From positions 3,472,001 through 3,536,000 of the forward strand of contig MU839828.1 in NCBI GenBank assembly GCA_030411725.1: a DNA stretch of 64,000 bases, in the 5' to 3' direction. Below are positions 1 through 10,733 of this stretch, piece after piece (within the stretch, counting starts at the first letter, position 1; every line of letters begins with the position of its first letter). Origin of the DNA: Echria macrotheca (taxonomy: Eukaryota; Ascomycota; Sordariomycetes; Sordariales; Schizotheciaceae). A program made the position numbers and the translations under genes. The notes under the pieces were generated by a model that worked only from the letters and a program-made list of their open reading frames with translations, made no database searches and had not been told where the DNA came from.

Positions 1-442
1 GACTTGCAACCGAAGATTGCTAGCAGCCGGACTGTCGGTCGAGGCTGTCTTAAAAGTTAAAGGTCGACACCACCCCGCCGAGCTTTCCCCGCAGATCAGA
101 TCCCGCTGGAGATCTCGAACAAAGCCGAGGGGCTGGGGAGTCAGGGACAGATGACCCCGGTCACCGCCTCCAAATCGTCGCCTTGATGGTCACACGCTCA
201 GCTCCCCCGCATTTGAAGATCCAGTGACAAGCTGGCGGCACCATCTTGCATTGCATCGCATAGCGACTATAGGAGAAGAGTTTTCTGGTGTGGCCACCAT
301 ATGCAGAATCCCGTCACATCGCCGCGAGGTGTGGCCTCCATTTCTATCCGACTCCAGGACGTAGAGTCTGGACCGCCGGTGAGTTTGTCGCTTGAGGGCC
401 ACGATGACTAGAGCTAATAGTGCCCGGAAAGCAGCTTGACCG

Positions 443-1428
443 CTACAGCAAACCGAAGAACTGCAACACCTCCTTCTCGCGAAAGGGCACCATGTGGCCA
501 ACCCCTTGGGCGCTGTATCCCACGACCCGGCTCCCGTCCCCATACACGATCTTGGTATACCCGCTGAGGGGATCGTTGGTAACATTCCGCGAGAAGGCAA
601 CGCCCAGTACGTTGCTCCACTCGGCGAGCTGGTCCGCCAGATAACCGTACGACACAACAGAGTCGGCTGTTCCGTGCCAGATCTGCATCGACGGTCGAGT
701 CCCGTTAAATCCCGGATATGCTGACCGCACGACGTCTCCCCACTGCTGTGCGCTCGGCTTCTTGTTGTTCTGGCAGTTTGGATCGGCTGCCCCGGTATTC
801 AGGCCGGCCCCGTTCCAACAGGCAAAGGCCGGAGCCCCTGAGAAGGATGCGCCGGCAGCAAACACGTCCGGATAGGTAGCTACGAGAGCATTGGTGGCCA
901 TGCCGCCCGAAGACGAACCCGTCACGAACACCTTGGAGGCGTCGCCCTTGTACTTATCCAGCGCATACTTCACCTGTTGCCCTTGGTGTCAGCTCCCCGG
1001 TTCATGGGCGCAAGTGGTAAGCATACCATGTTGACCATCCCTTGGGTGTCCCCTCCGCCATTATGCTTCATGGACTTGGCCGAGCTACAGTCCCAGCAAA
1101 TGTTTGGCGTTTGCGGAAAGATGAGTACGAACCCCAGCTTGTCCGCCTGGCCAGACAGTCCGCTCGCCACGCGTCCAAAGGTGTCCTGGGCACTTCCTCC
1201 GCAAGGATGAGGCTGAAGCTGGTGAGCAAGCGCAGGCGCGAAGCAGGAACTTGGGAAGCGTCATACCACTATGATGACTGGCGGCTTGGCCGCTAGCTTG
1301 TCAGGGACGTAGATGTAGAAGCTCAATTTTGTAGGGTTCTCCCATCCTGACGTGACCTGGGTCAGCTTGGCCGCCCAGGCCCAAGAGCCGAAGGCTACTA
1401 TTAGCAACAAGCTCAAGAGAAGCCGCAT
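443..1428 (-). CDS. Secreted carbohydrate esterase family 1 (acetyl xylan / feruloyl esterase-like)
   Basis: Three exons on the minus strand: 1428-1267, 1218-1027 and 973-443, giving 294 residues. Both introns (1266-1219, 48 nt; 1026-974, 53 nt) are GT-AG and keep frame. The start ATG opens a clear signal peptide (MRLLLSLLLIVAFGSWAWA). Then come a beta-strand motif PPVIIV, the HPCGGS oxyanion-region motif, the nucleophile elbow GSSSGG, a Trp-His-Gly-Thr-Ala-Asp stretch (WHGTAD, probable catalytic Asp) and GVGHMVP (catalytic His). This is the PHB-depolymerase/CE1 fold of fungal acetyl xylan esterases and type feruloyl esterases, acting outside the cell on ester groups of xylan. No CBM1 tail is present. 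Length is normal for the single-domain class. Acetyl versus feruloyl specificity cannot be decided here. Confidence 0.9.
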
Positions 1429-1856
1429 CCCGTCGCGTCTCAGCTGTTCAGAGAGTGATAGCCTAGGATCGCCAACCAGGTAAAGCGTTCCGACCTTACC
1501 TTATATACCAAGTGTCAAGCGGCCTGCCGTGGCCCGTACCGGAAGCGGAGGTTTTATCGACTTGACAGATATTGCCGTGCATCTCGACGTGGCATTACCC
1601 CGTTCCTAATATTTTTCAGAGGTCCCATAGGCTGAAAGATCCATCGACTTTTTACACTTGGATTTCGGAGAGCCGGAATCCGGCAAATACTGCTTGAGCC
1701 GTGACAAGCTGAACCGGGAATAACATTACAGACTGGTGCTTTTACAGACATCGCCTCGCGTTCGCCTAGAACCCCAATACCATCCTAAAATACAGCGGCA
1801 ACGAAGACAGACGTCTTTCTCTCTCTCTTTCTCATCTTGAATCGCCCCAATTCTTT
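1429..1856. other. Intergenic: esterase promoter and 3' side of the next gene
   Basis: Contains the TATA box and a CT-rich stretch (about 1815-1840). No gene or repeat seen. Confidence 0.5.
1501..1509 (-). promoter_or_regulatory. TATA box of the CE1 esterase gene
   Basis: Minus-strand TATATAA-type box about 73 bp upstream of the esterase ATG at 1428, a normal spacing for a short fungal 5' leader. Seen directly; function inferred. Confidence 0.5.
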
Positions 1857-2239
1857 TTAACGTTGTGAACCCTCGGCTCGCTGGTGGGCAACCGCACCGG
1901 GATCCGTCTTCTTGGCGGTCTCCGCCACCTTCTCCGGCTTTGCCATGAACATGGCGTACACGCCGCCAAGAGCGAGGGCACCGGCGCCGATGTAGCTGTA
2001 ACAAACACCCGTCAGCTGTCTGTCCAGTATGCAGACAGGACTCTGGGAGGAGGAATAACGCACATCAGGTTCTTGTTCGGATTCGTTCCGTCTTTATTGT
2101 ACGTCTTGGCTGTGCCCTTGATTTCGGCGCCATCGGCCGGCTTGGTCGGGCCGGTCGTTGCGAGCCGGGCTTGGCCGCCGGGGAGGGCGCGGACGGGACG
2201 GAGCGCAGCGCGCATCGCGGAGGTTCGTACGGCGGACAT
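1857..2239 (-). CDS. Small mitochondrial-type single-pass membrane protein, uncharacterised
   Basis: Two exons, 2239-2064 and 1995-1857, joined across a 68-nt GT-AG intron (2063-1996), give 104 residues. The N-terminus is Arg/Ala-rich without acidic residues (MSAVRTSAMRAALRPVRALP), a typical mitochondrial presequence. A hydrophilic stretch precedes one hydrophobic segment (IYIGAGALALGGVYAMFM), and a Lys/Glu-rich tail ends in QR. A start 60 nt further upstream is possible, but it would hide the presequence. This looks like the small inner-membrane or matrix-facing proteins of fungal respiratory complexes, yet I cannot assign a family. The intron just before the membrane segment supports a real gene. 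Confidence 0.7.
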
Positions 2240-2753
2240 TTTGGTGATTTTTGCAGGTGTGTCTCGATTGGAGTGAACTTCTGTATTTGCGAGGAAAAAT
2301 TGCAATTGGTGTTGCTGCTACGAAAATAAATATCAGAGGTTGGACAGAGGTTGCGGAATAGGTGATGCTTTCCCCTGACATGACAAATGACATCATGACC
2401 ATTGAGGTGACGTATTTAAGACTAACAATAAGATACTGTGCTGCGATCCACAACCACGACTTCCGTCCGACGTCCGACTTAACAGTGCAGTCAATGGGTC
2501 TAAATGGGTATTCTTTCCGTTTGTAGAGTATCATCTGCGAATTAGTTCGCGGTGGAATCAGCAGCGGCTTCCCCCCGGGGGACGACCGCCAAGATAAGGT
2601 TCTACCGCAGGGATAGCGTCTCTCACACCACTAATGACAACCAAAGAGAAGAAAACTTATCACAGTCATGAATCAGAAGAAAAACTATGTTGACAATCGT
2701 AAAAAAAGATGTAGATATTATTATGATCAGGTCAGGAGGGTAAGGGTACGCAC
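2240..2753. other. Intergenic, no gene recognised
   Basis: Promoter side of the small mitochondrial-type gene and 3' side of the next gene. It holds possible last-exon sequence of the 2754-3305 gene (see findings) but no independent reading frame. Confidence 0.4.
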
Positions 2754-3305
2754 TCACCTCATCGAAGCCAACATCCTCAACGCAGCCTCCGGATCCTCAT
2801 CACCAGCCGTCCCGTCCCCACGACTACACGGCCTCGAACTACTCCTACTCCCTCCTCCTCCATTCCTCTTACTCAAACTCCTCATCCTCATCGACAACTT
2901 AATCCCCAACCCCGCCGCCGCCGTCAAACACCCCACCACAAGCGACCTATACGTCCCCGCCTGCAGTGCAATCTCCCCACCGCAGTCCCAGCCGCACACG
3001 GTCCTACACACCTCAGTCCACTGGTCCACCTCGGCCAGCGTGGCGGCGTAACACTCGTCCACACGCGCCGCGAGGCCGGCCAGTGTTTCCGGGGAGAGGT
3101 TCTGGTGCTGGGTCATCTGAGACGTGATGGCCTCGAGCTCGTCGAGACGCATCCTTATGGCGGTGGATTCGCGCGCGAGGTAGCGTTGCAGCGTCAGGCG
3201 GGCCGAGTCGGAGAGGGTGCCCTGGGGGGAGATTAGGGTGAGTTTGTGCAGGCGGAGGACGGCGGTTAGGGTTTGTTTGACGATTTGGGTTTTGGAGGCG
3301 GGCAT
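2754..3305 (-). CDS. Uncharacterised helical protein, 183 aa
   Basis: Single reading frame starting MPASKTQIVKQTL. It is mostly helical, with a possible short coiled coil in the middle (RMRLDELEAITSQM), a Cys-containing segment (CRTVCGWDCGGE), one moderately hydrophobic stretch (LVVGCLTAAAGLGIKLSM) and a Ser/Arg/Gly-rich tail. I prefer this ATG over the in-frame ATG at 3413 because a TATA-like box sits at about 3441-3448. The stop codon lies inside a perfect splice-donor consensus, so the true C-terminus may be a few residues longer. I do not recognise the family. Confidence 0.55.
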   Translation of the reverse strand: MPASKTQIVKQTLTAVLRLHKLTLISPQGTLSDSARLTLQRYLARESTAIRMRLDELEAITSQMTQHQNLSPETLAGLAARVDECYAATLAEVDQWTEVCRTVCGWDCGGEIALQAGTYRSLVVGCLTAAAGLGIKLSMRMRSLSKRNGGGGSRSSSRPCSRGDGTAGDEDPEAALRMLASMR

Positions 3306-3986
3306 TGTTGTGGAGGTTGGTGATCTCGGCTGCTTGTGGTATTTGGTATGGGCTGGGTTGGGGATACCACTGCAGCAGCTGTTGATTGAGGGATTATTCA
3401 GAGTATCCGGCATTAGGAGATATGGATGGGCGTGTTTAGGTTTATATTGGTGGAATGCGCTCGGTAGTTCCGGGGGCGGGAGTTGTTGGGACAAAGACCG
3501 GCTGCATGGTCTCGGATAATGAGTTTGTTGTTCGGCCTATGGGCTTTGTGTACAGCGACAAAGTGGGAGTGTGTCTTTGTCCGGATATGATTTCGCTCAT
3601 TGTGTGTCTCCGGTAGTTTGTTGACGTTATCAGGGTCCACTACGAAGGGAACCAACCACACACTGGTTCGAGACACGGTACATGTACTTGGGCCGGTTGG
3701 ATGAGCCAAGACTAGGTAATGGCAGTCTGAAATCGACGGAATCTTATATATAAGTGTAGATACGAATAATACATATCCAAGCCTTGGATGTAGACACTGG
3801 GCTTTGGCGCAGGAGATCAATTGTCTACCTGATCTCGTGAGTAACTAATGATGTTGGTGTCCAAGTATAGATATCTTCGGACCACCACTGCAATCGTACA
3901 ACATCCAATCAACTCGCCATCCTCCACGTATCCTTAACATCGCCCTCAGATCGTACAGCTCTCCGACATGGAACGACCCTCTCTCT
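3306..3986. other. Intergenic, divergent/convergent spacer
   Basis: 5' side of the 183-aa gene and 3' side of the large fusion gene. No RNA gene or convincing frame. Confidence 0.4.
3441..3448 (-). promoter_or_regulatory. Possible TATA box for the 183-aa gene
   Basis: AATATAAA on the minus strand, about 135 bp upstream of the chosen ATG. Weak evidence on its own. Confidence 0.3.
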
Positions 3987-6900
3987 TCAAAAGGTCGGCG
4001 CAATCTTAACAGGCAAGACCCGATCACCACCTAATTTAAGTGTTCTCAACGAGTTAGTAGAGAGCCTGACAGAAGACTGCCCTCTTTCCGATCCAGGTGG
4101 CATCGATCTCATGCTCATCGATCGGCTCCCCGACTCCATCCTCCCGCCTACTCCCGTCTCAGTCACGCTTGACGGCGGCCGAGGCACCGGTATCAGACTG
4201 GCGCGGGAGCGTGACCGGACGTTCAGCCTGTTCATCATGATATTCATCGCCGCTGTGCCATCCAGCGGCGGCGTCGGCGGGCGCGTAATTGGACGAGAAT
4301 TTGTCCGCTGACGCACATGAAGATTTTGCGACGCAATCAGCCGCTCGAGCGACGACGACCGCCGCGATGAGCCATCGCTCGCCGGCGGGGTGGGTGGTCT
4401 ATTTATTTCCTGCCGCTGCTGCTCCACGGCCGCCTGGAGTTGTTCGAGCGTCAGCTTCGTCGGGGACATCTTGCTCAGCCGTCTTATGGCACGCTTGTTG
4501 GCGTCGAGGAAGTTCGTCATGGCCCGCCTGGCGGTGTGGTCCTCGTACGTCTCCATCGGTCGCGTATTCGCCCGCGCGAGATGCATCGCGTTCAGCGTCT
4601 GCGGCACGGGGGAGGGGACTGGTCTCCCGGCGTTGGTAATGTCCGCCTGGATGCGGCCGAGAACCGAGTCAAAGTCAATACTACCCCCCTTGTTGTGCGC
4701 CGCGACATAGGCCGGAACAGCGCCGATGACGGTCTCCTGGGTGAGTATGAAGAACGAGCCGTCCCGGATTTTGCGCCGAACGAGGTCCCATCGCGACCGG
4801 GCGGGGTTATGCTCGAGTTCCGGCTGGTGCACTTTGTGCCGCGCGAGCTTGGCGTAGAACACTTCGAGCCGCTTGGCCATTCGTGCGAGCGTCTGCATCA
4901 GAAAGGTTGCAAGCACGGCCAGTCTGTGGTGGCTGTCAGCATTGGCGTCCATGGCTGCGATGCTATCGAACGCGTCCATGCCGTGGCATGCCTCCTCGCG
5001 GATATCTTCCAGCAACGAAATGTCGAGCTCCACGCTCTTGGAGGCGTAGCTGAAGATGCCTCGCTCAGCGAAGCGAGCATGGCTGCTGCCGCTGCAGATG
5101 TACTGCCCGACGACGGCTACCTCTTGCGAGATTGCCAATGCCTCAGGCGATGTTTTCGCACGCGCAATTGTCCCCAGAACGTCCGGGAGCCGCACATTCG
5201 CCCCGGTGGACGAGCTATCAGCGAGAACAAAAGACAGTTTGAGCACGAGCTCCTGCAGCTTGGGTCCAAAGAGCGCTGAAAAGCCTCCCTGCAGCAAACG
5301 CGACTGATAGTCGTAAAACATACGGACACCTAGCCCGAGGTTGACAAGGTGCTCGCGTGACCACACGTTCTCTGACCCGCGCAAGAACGCGCCGCTGGTC
5401 CCGTCTCCGTCGTCGCGGGCGCCCATGATTTCGTACATCTCGAACTGGTGCGCGACCAGTGTCTCCACCGTGGTGCGGAGGTATCCCGCCCAGAGGTCAT
5501 ACAGACCGCTGAGTTCCTGGCAGCCGTGAAATTCGGGCTTGGGGGTCAACGGGCCGACGAAGTACTTGGTCAGCAGGCTGCTGACCTCGGGGTTGTTGGT
5601 GTGGGCGAGGTTGTCAAATGCCCTGGAACAATCGACACCGGCGTTGGACTTGATGATGAGTGTCCCTCCAGGATGCATAGGCGTAAAATCTGTCACATCA
5701 TACACATTTCCGTGTACCCCAATCCACATACGGCTCTCCGGGCGATGGCCAGTGTGGCGGGCCAGCTGTGAGAGAGGAATTGTTGGGAGGTTGCACGGCA
5801 GCGGTTTCGGCGTCATGAACACGTCGAGCATAAACCGACGCTCCGCGAACGCCCGGTTGACGATCATATCGGATGTCTCGATAGTGGCACTGAAGTGGTT
5901 GTAGATGGCCCTGCGGATGCCGTTCATAACCGAGTCGAAGACAGCGACGGATCCGCAGACATACAGGTAGCCGCCGAGCCCGCCCTGTTTTTTGGACATT
6001 ACCAGCTCCGAGATGATGGCACCTTGCTCGACTATCAGGGCGTCGATGTACCGCGGAGGCATCTGCTTCTCGACCAGGTTGCCCGACTGATCGTAGACCA
6101 GGCCTCGCGAGTCGCGGGAGAAGGCCAGGTGGACTTCCATCAGACCGGCTTCGACATACTCGCGGAGCTCATCTTCATAGCAAAACTTCTCCCGTGACTG
6201 CACCCCAAGGCAAAGGATGTCCCGGCCCGCAGCGTTGGTTTGAGATGCGAATCGGGCCTGCCAGAAGCTCCGAAATGGAGCAATGCCGCTACCACCAGCA
6301 AAATAGGCGCATGGTGCTGCTCTGTCAATGGGGAGTTGGAAGTTCAGGGGCCTGGAAACTCCGATGAGGATATCCTCTTCGTCTTCGATCACTTCATCGG
6401 TGGAGTCGATGAATGGATTCAAGAACCCGCTCCCGATGCCGGCGCAGTTGATATCTGCTTCTCCCGCAAACGTGGAACACAGCTTGTACTCGGCGCGGGA
6501 AACTGTGAGGTCGGCAGTCAAAGGAAGTAGCTCATCCGAGTAGCTGGAGATTGAGTATGTTCGAGGCACCTCGACGGGAATGAGATCCCCTAGCCAGGAG
6601 AAATCGCCGGTCAAATCGAAGGCTTTGTCCCAAATATGAGGATCGGTGTCCGTCACGGCTGCCTGAAGCAAATCGCCGAGTGAGCCTCGAACCGGCCACT
6701 CATCGGTCGCCAGCACCTTGATGACTGTGCTTGAAGACGCACGAAGCATGTCGTGAACCTTCAGTGCCAACTCTTTGGTGATGGGTGCGAGGTGTCCTCG
6801 TCGCAGGATATCCTTGACCGTCAGGTGGGAGGCTGCGGGACAGCGGGAGACGGTCCCGATATGTTGAGCGAATCTACGCCACGGGCCATCAAGTGCGACC

Positions 6901-8541
6901 TCGTAATCGAGAAATTCTCCGAGCCCCAGAGCCGCAGCAACTTTGGCGCACTCGGCCCAAGTGTTTAGCGGCATCACAGCGAGTCGATCGCCCGGCTGGA
7001 AAGTGATACCTGTGTTTTGCAGGTCGAGCGTCACTCGGGTGATGGACCGGTTTGGATCCGTGTCGACGAACGAGCGGCCTAGAACGCGAGATTTATACCG
7101 GCACTCTTCAAAGGTGCCGCGCATCTCGTTGGGTTCGACGACGATGTCACCCCGGTACGGCTCAAGCCGCTCTTTCATGGCTTCGGAGAACTGCTTGTGT
7201 GTCTCCTCCCACGGCTTTCCGTTGGGGTCGCTGGATCCAGACAAGCCGTTAGTTTCTGTCCGCCCCGTCTTGCTGGCTATTTCCAGTATGCCGTACACCT
7301 TGTAACGATGCGTCCCCATAAAGCCACGCTCCCCCGTGTAAGCTTCCACAATACCATCGAGCACGCCGATGAGCCGAGGATCGCCGGACTGTTTGACAAA
7401 CTCAGGGATCCGGTAATGGTACTCGATGGCGGCGATGAAGGCCCGGACGTTGGACGGCAGCCACGCTCGCAGGTGCAAACCCTCAGCTCCCAAGAAAGAA
7501 TCGTACTTCTTCCGGCCGAGAAAGGCATCCATGACAAGAAAGGGCGGGAACTGCAGGCCCGAGGACGCCGGGCACCTCTTGCTGAGTGGTGCTGAGAACT
7601 TGCCCCATCGCACCCACTGATGGCCGGGAACATAGTTCTCTCCGGAGCTGGGGTTGGTGTTGATGGTATGGAATGCGTTGGGCATACGCTCGAGGATCTC
7701 CTTAAGCCGGATCAGCTCTCGGAGCAGACCCTCGACGTTGCGGTTCATCACATGTTCTTGACAGCTGGCTATGGCGTCCGGACCATGTTGGAATGACGCT
7801 TGAATCAGTCAGCATGCATACGCATTATCGCCGTGTGCCTTACCTACCTGATGTAGCAGCGCAGCCTTTTTGGAAGGCCATCTCAGTCCGCTCACCAAAG
7901 ACCGGCCACCGCATCTCCATGTTTTCAAACCGACCAACATAGGGAAAAGTTGAAGTGGGGTCCTTGAGTTTCATGTTGAAGGAGGACTGGTCGAAGAAGG
8001 TGAGGTGAGGAACGGCTCTCCCCAAACGCCTCGAGATCTGCCAGTACGGAAGCGCGATGTTGCGAGGGATCCCGACCAACTCTTCACCCAGATCGTCACC
8101 CATATCGCAGTTTGGCCTGTACCGCTTTGGGCTCACCGTAACACCCTCGTTCCCGTCATTCTTCTCTTCGTAGCGGTAGATCGAGCACAACATCCCCAAT
8201 GCGACCACGGCAGCCCATAACGCCTTATCAGGAATGACGTCCTCGGTTCCGTCCAGAGCTGGCAATGCAACAATCGATTCCCGCACCCTACCCCTGGCCA
8301 CACAACCTGGGATCCGCTCGCAGAGATCAGACCAGATTCTTCCGGGTGAGTTGGCAAGGGCGCCCGGCGACTCGTTGTAATCAGGTGGGCAGAACCCATG
8401 CTCGACGGTTAGGTATCCATCCTTCCATCCCGTCGCCGGACCGATCTCTTCCGCTCGAATCATAACCTGCCGAGCCGGGGCGCCGAGAGCAACAGCGAGG
8501 AGGTCGTGTTCTTGAGCATTAAGCTGGTCGATGTCTTTCAT
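3987..8541 (-). CDS. Fusion haem enzyme: IDO/PrnB-like domain + FAD/NAD(P)H reductase + cytochrome b5
   Basis: At least two exons, 8541-7848 and 7798-3987, joined across a 49-nt GT-AG intron (7847-7799, branch CTGAC), give about 1501 residues. Residues 1 to about 430 resemble the indoleamine/tryptophan dioxygenase superfamily (PrnB-like). They include the conserved motif GERGFMGTHRYKVYG, whose His (about 395) is a candidate proximal haem ligand. Residues 450-880 form a ferredoxin-reductase module: FQPGDRLAVMP, FAD motif RTYS (about 644-647), NAD(P)H motif GGSGIAPFRSF (about 733) and C-terminal CGS. Residues 900-980 form cytochrome b5 with haem ligands in HPGG (940) and LAH (964). A helical region of about 300 residues and a Ser/Arg-rich tail with repeated RPPTPP motifs follow. 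No FMN flavodoxin domain is visible. The inferred role is a self-supplied oxygenase or peroxygenase. The 5' end is uncertain because the N-terminal frame stays open upstream of 8541. Confidence 0.8.
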
Positions 8542-10162
8542 TCTGCTGACTTCTTGAGCGGATGGGATGTTTTGATAGAGGATCTCGTTGATGGACTTGC
8601 GTTCCCTATGATGCGTGAGAAGACTGTACCAACATCACGGCTAGCATGGAGCCATACCTCATTCGCAGCCATGTTTCCACGTCAACTTCTTTTGGGATCT
8701 AGATGACTGTGAGCTCGAGTTGCTAAAGAAATGATGGAACACTAACATCAAAGGCAGCACGGACATCTCCTGGCTGACAGTAGCCCGAGAATGCGCAGCC
8801 TCGAGGGCCGATGCGGCTGTTCGGTCGGCTCCCGACGATGGAGCCGGCAGGGCAGTGCCCACCAGCATTGCCGGATACGGGACAAGACCGAGCGAACATT
8901 GTGAAATTTAGGGACTGAGAGTGCACTCCGGAAAAACAAAACGATAAACAAGATGTCTATAGCGCCACCAGGGCGGACCACCAGGGCGGGGAACGAAAGG
9001 AAAGGTGACGGAGAGCAGCACCGCAGTCCCTCGAAGAAAATGGGACGGACATCATCCCTTGTCGAAGAACTTGGGAGAAAAGAGACGATATATTCTTCGC
9101 CAAGGAAACAACATCAGGGGAACCCGAAGATCCATGGCTTCTTGAAAGGGGAAGCCCGGCAGAAGCTTGATCGTAAAATTAGAAGCAGCCACTCAGAGTC
9201 CATCTTGGATGCTGAAGAATGGAACCAGCTGTCACGGTCGCGGCTGGAAGAAAGACCCCTCAGGGGTGTGGCTTGGCTGACAGTTTGGGGTCCGAAACGT
9301 ACCTTAACGCCACCTGCTGGCTTGTCGTGAAAAACCGAGTCTTGGTGAATTGAGAAGAGTTTCAAGTCTGGTTGGGGCGTGGAGCCGGGTCCACTTCAGC
9401 AGTTGGGTGGACTGGCCTGTTTGGCGCGTTGAAAAGGGGCCAGAACGACCAACCAATCCGCCTCGTTCTGCTGCTGCCAAGTGCCGCAGACATAGCCTCA
9501 ATTCACGGTTGGCACTGGCGCAAACTAACAAACGCTAGCATCGAACCTTAAAACTTAAAAATGGACGATTCCGCCAACCTCACTGGACCGGCCACTTCCC
9601 GGCCGACAACACGGGTTGCAGAGACTTTTGTCACACCGCGCGGCAATCGCAAACAAGCCCGGAAAGACAGAAGAAGCAGGAGCGGCCATGTGTGATGTGG
9701 GAGTTGCGTGTGTCAATCAGAGACATTGTGTTGTCGGCCCCTCCCGATTGGTGCCGAGCTGCCAAAACCGCCGCCAAGTCCTGCCAAGCAACGCCAGAGT
9801 CTCAAAATCAACGTCGACATTGACCTCGAGAGAGGATGGCGCTGAGAAAATGGGTCCTACGTAACTGTTCAGCTCGATGTTCTATCTTGCTGGCAGAAAG
9901 GTGATGAGTCTTTTGCGACGAAAAAGTCGGCCCGGAAGACACCAATTCGAAACCCGGAGCAAAACGTGCTCCGTGATCACATCTGACATCTTCTGCTGGA
10001 GAAGCCAGTGGTAGATTCAACCACACTGCTTTTGCTATGTACCTTGGTAAGTAATCGGTGCAAGCATGATCCGTGTAAGGAACGTACGCTTCACCCACCA
10101 CTGTCTTGGCAGAGACTGGAGTCCTAGGTGCGAATAGAGGACAAGCACTCCAACCAATCAGA
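8542..10162. other. Intergenic; may hold undetected 5' exon(s) of the fusion gene
   Basis: The frame of the fusion gene is open upstream of 8541 to about 8616. A minus-strand Cys-rich stretch with GT/AG signals lies at 8680-8900, but I could not join it in frame. From about 9000 to 10160 I see no gene. The tRNA begins at 10163. Confidence 0.4.
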
Positions 10163-10247
10163 GGGCGTGTGGCTCAGTTGGTAGAGCGTTCGCTTAGCAT
10201 ACTCTCCTGTATGCGAAAGGTCCTGGGTTCGATTCCCAGCTCGTCCA
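10163..10247 (+). tRNA. tRNA-Ala (anticodon AGC) with a 12-nt intron
   Basis: Cloverleaf by eye: acceptor 10163-10169 pairs with 10240-10246 and includes the G3:U70 wobble pair that identifies alanine tRNAs; discriminator A at 10247. The anticodon stem TTCGC/GCGAA encloses the loop TTAGCA..T, giving AGC. A 12-nt intron (10200-10211) sits in the canonical position after nucleotide 37. The T-arm carries GGTTCGATTCC. A T5 Pol III terminator follows at 10256-10260. Confidence 0.93.
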
Positions 10248-10255
10248 AGTCTTCC

Positions 10256-10260
10256 TTTTT
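10256..10260 (+). terminator. Pol III terminator of tRNA-Ala
   Basis: Run of five T nine bases after the mature 3' end. Confidence 0.6.
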
Positions 10261-10733
10261 GCTCCGTCTTGCCCGACGACAAGTGCCACGAGAAGATGAG
10301 GCAGAGTCACGTGATGACGCGTGACGATGTCTGGAAAGACCAGGCTGCTGCAGCTGTTCAGTGCCCCACCTACTAATTGCAGAAGACGCCGTCTTCCAAG
10401 GTGTTCATGCCCTAATCACATGCAAAAAGATCGGAATTGCAGCATAGGGTGCTTACTTAGCTAGTTCGAACATATTTGGTTTATTTTTTTCTTCCTTCGC
10501 TCTCTGTCGTTCTCAGCAGCCGTATTTTGCAGAAACATGATGGACCTTGATCGCTTCACCTCGTGCCTGGTACCCCACGTCTGCGGCAGATTGATCGAAT
10601 CGGGATTAGCGCCGTTTCCGGAATTTTCTCTTCCCCGCAACGCGTCTCAGCGCGTTGTCTGAAAACTTCTCTCCAAATCAGGAACACTTCATCACGCACG
10701 GCACTTTCCGCATCCGCCACCGCTTTGCGCAAG

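Noticed and set aside
4440..5279. 279-aa plus-strand frame within the fusion gene
   Set aside because: Antisense shadow of the b5/C-terminal part of the gene; no motifs of its own.
8686..8700. Micro-exon MAANE as the start of the fusion gene
   Set aside because: The following 34-nt putative intron is too short and the phase does not match the downstream frame.
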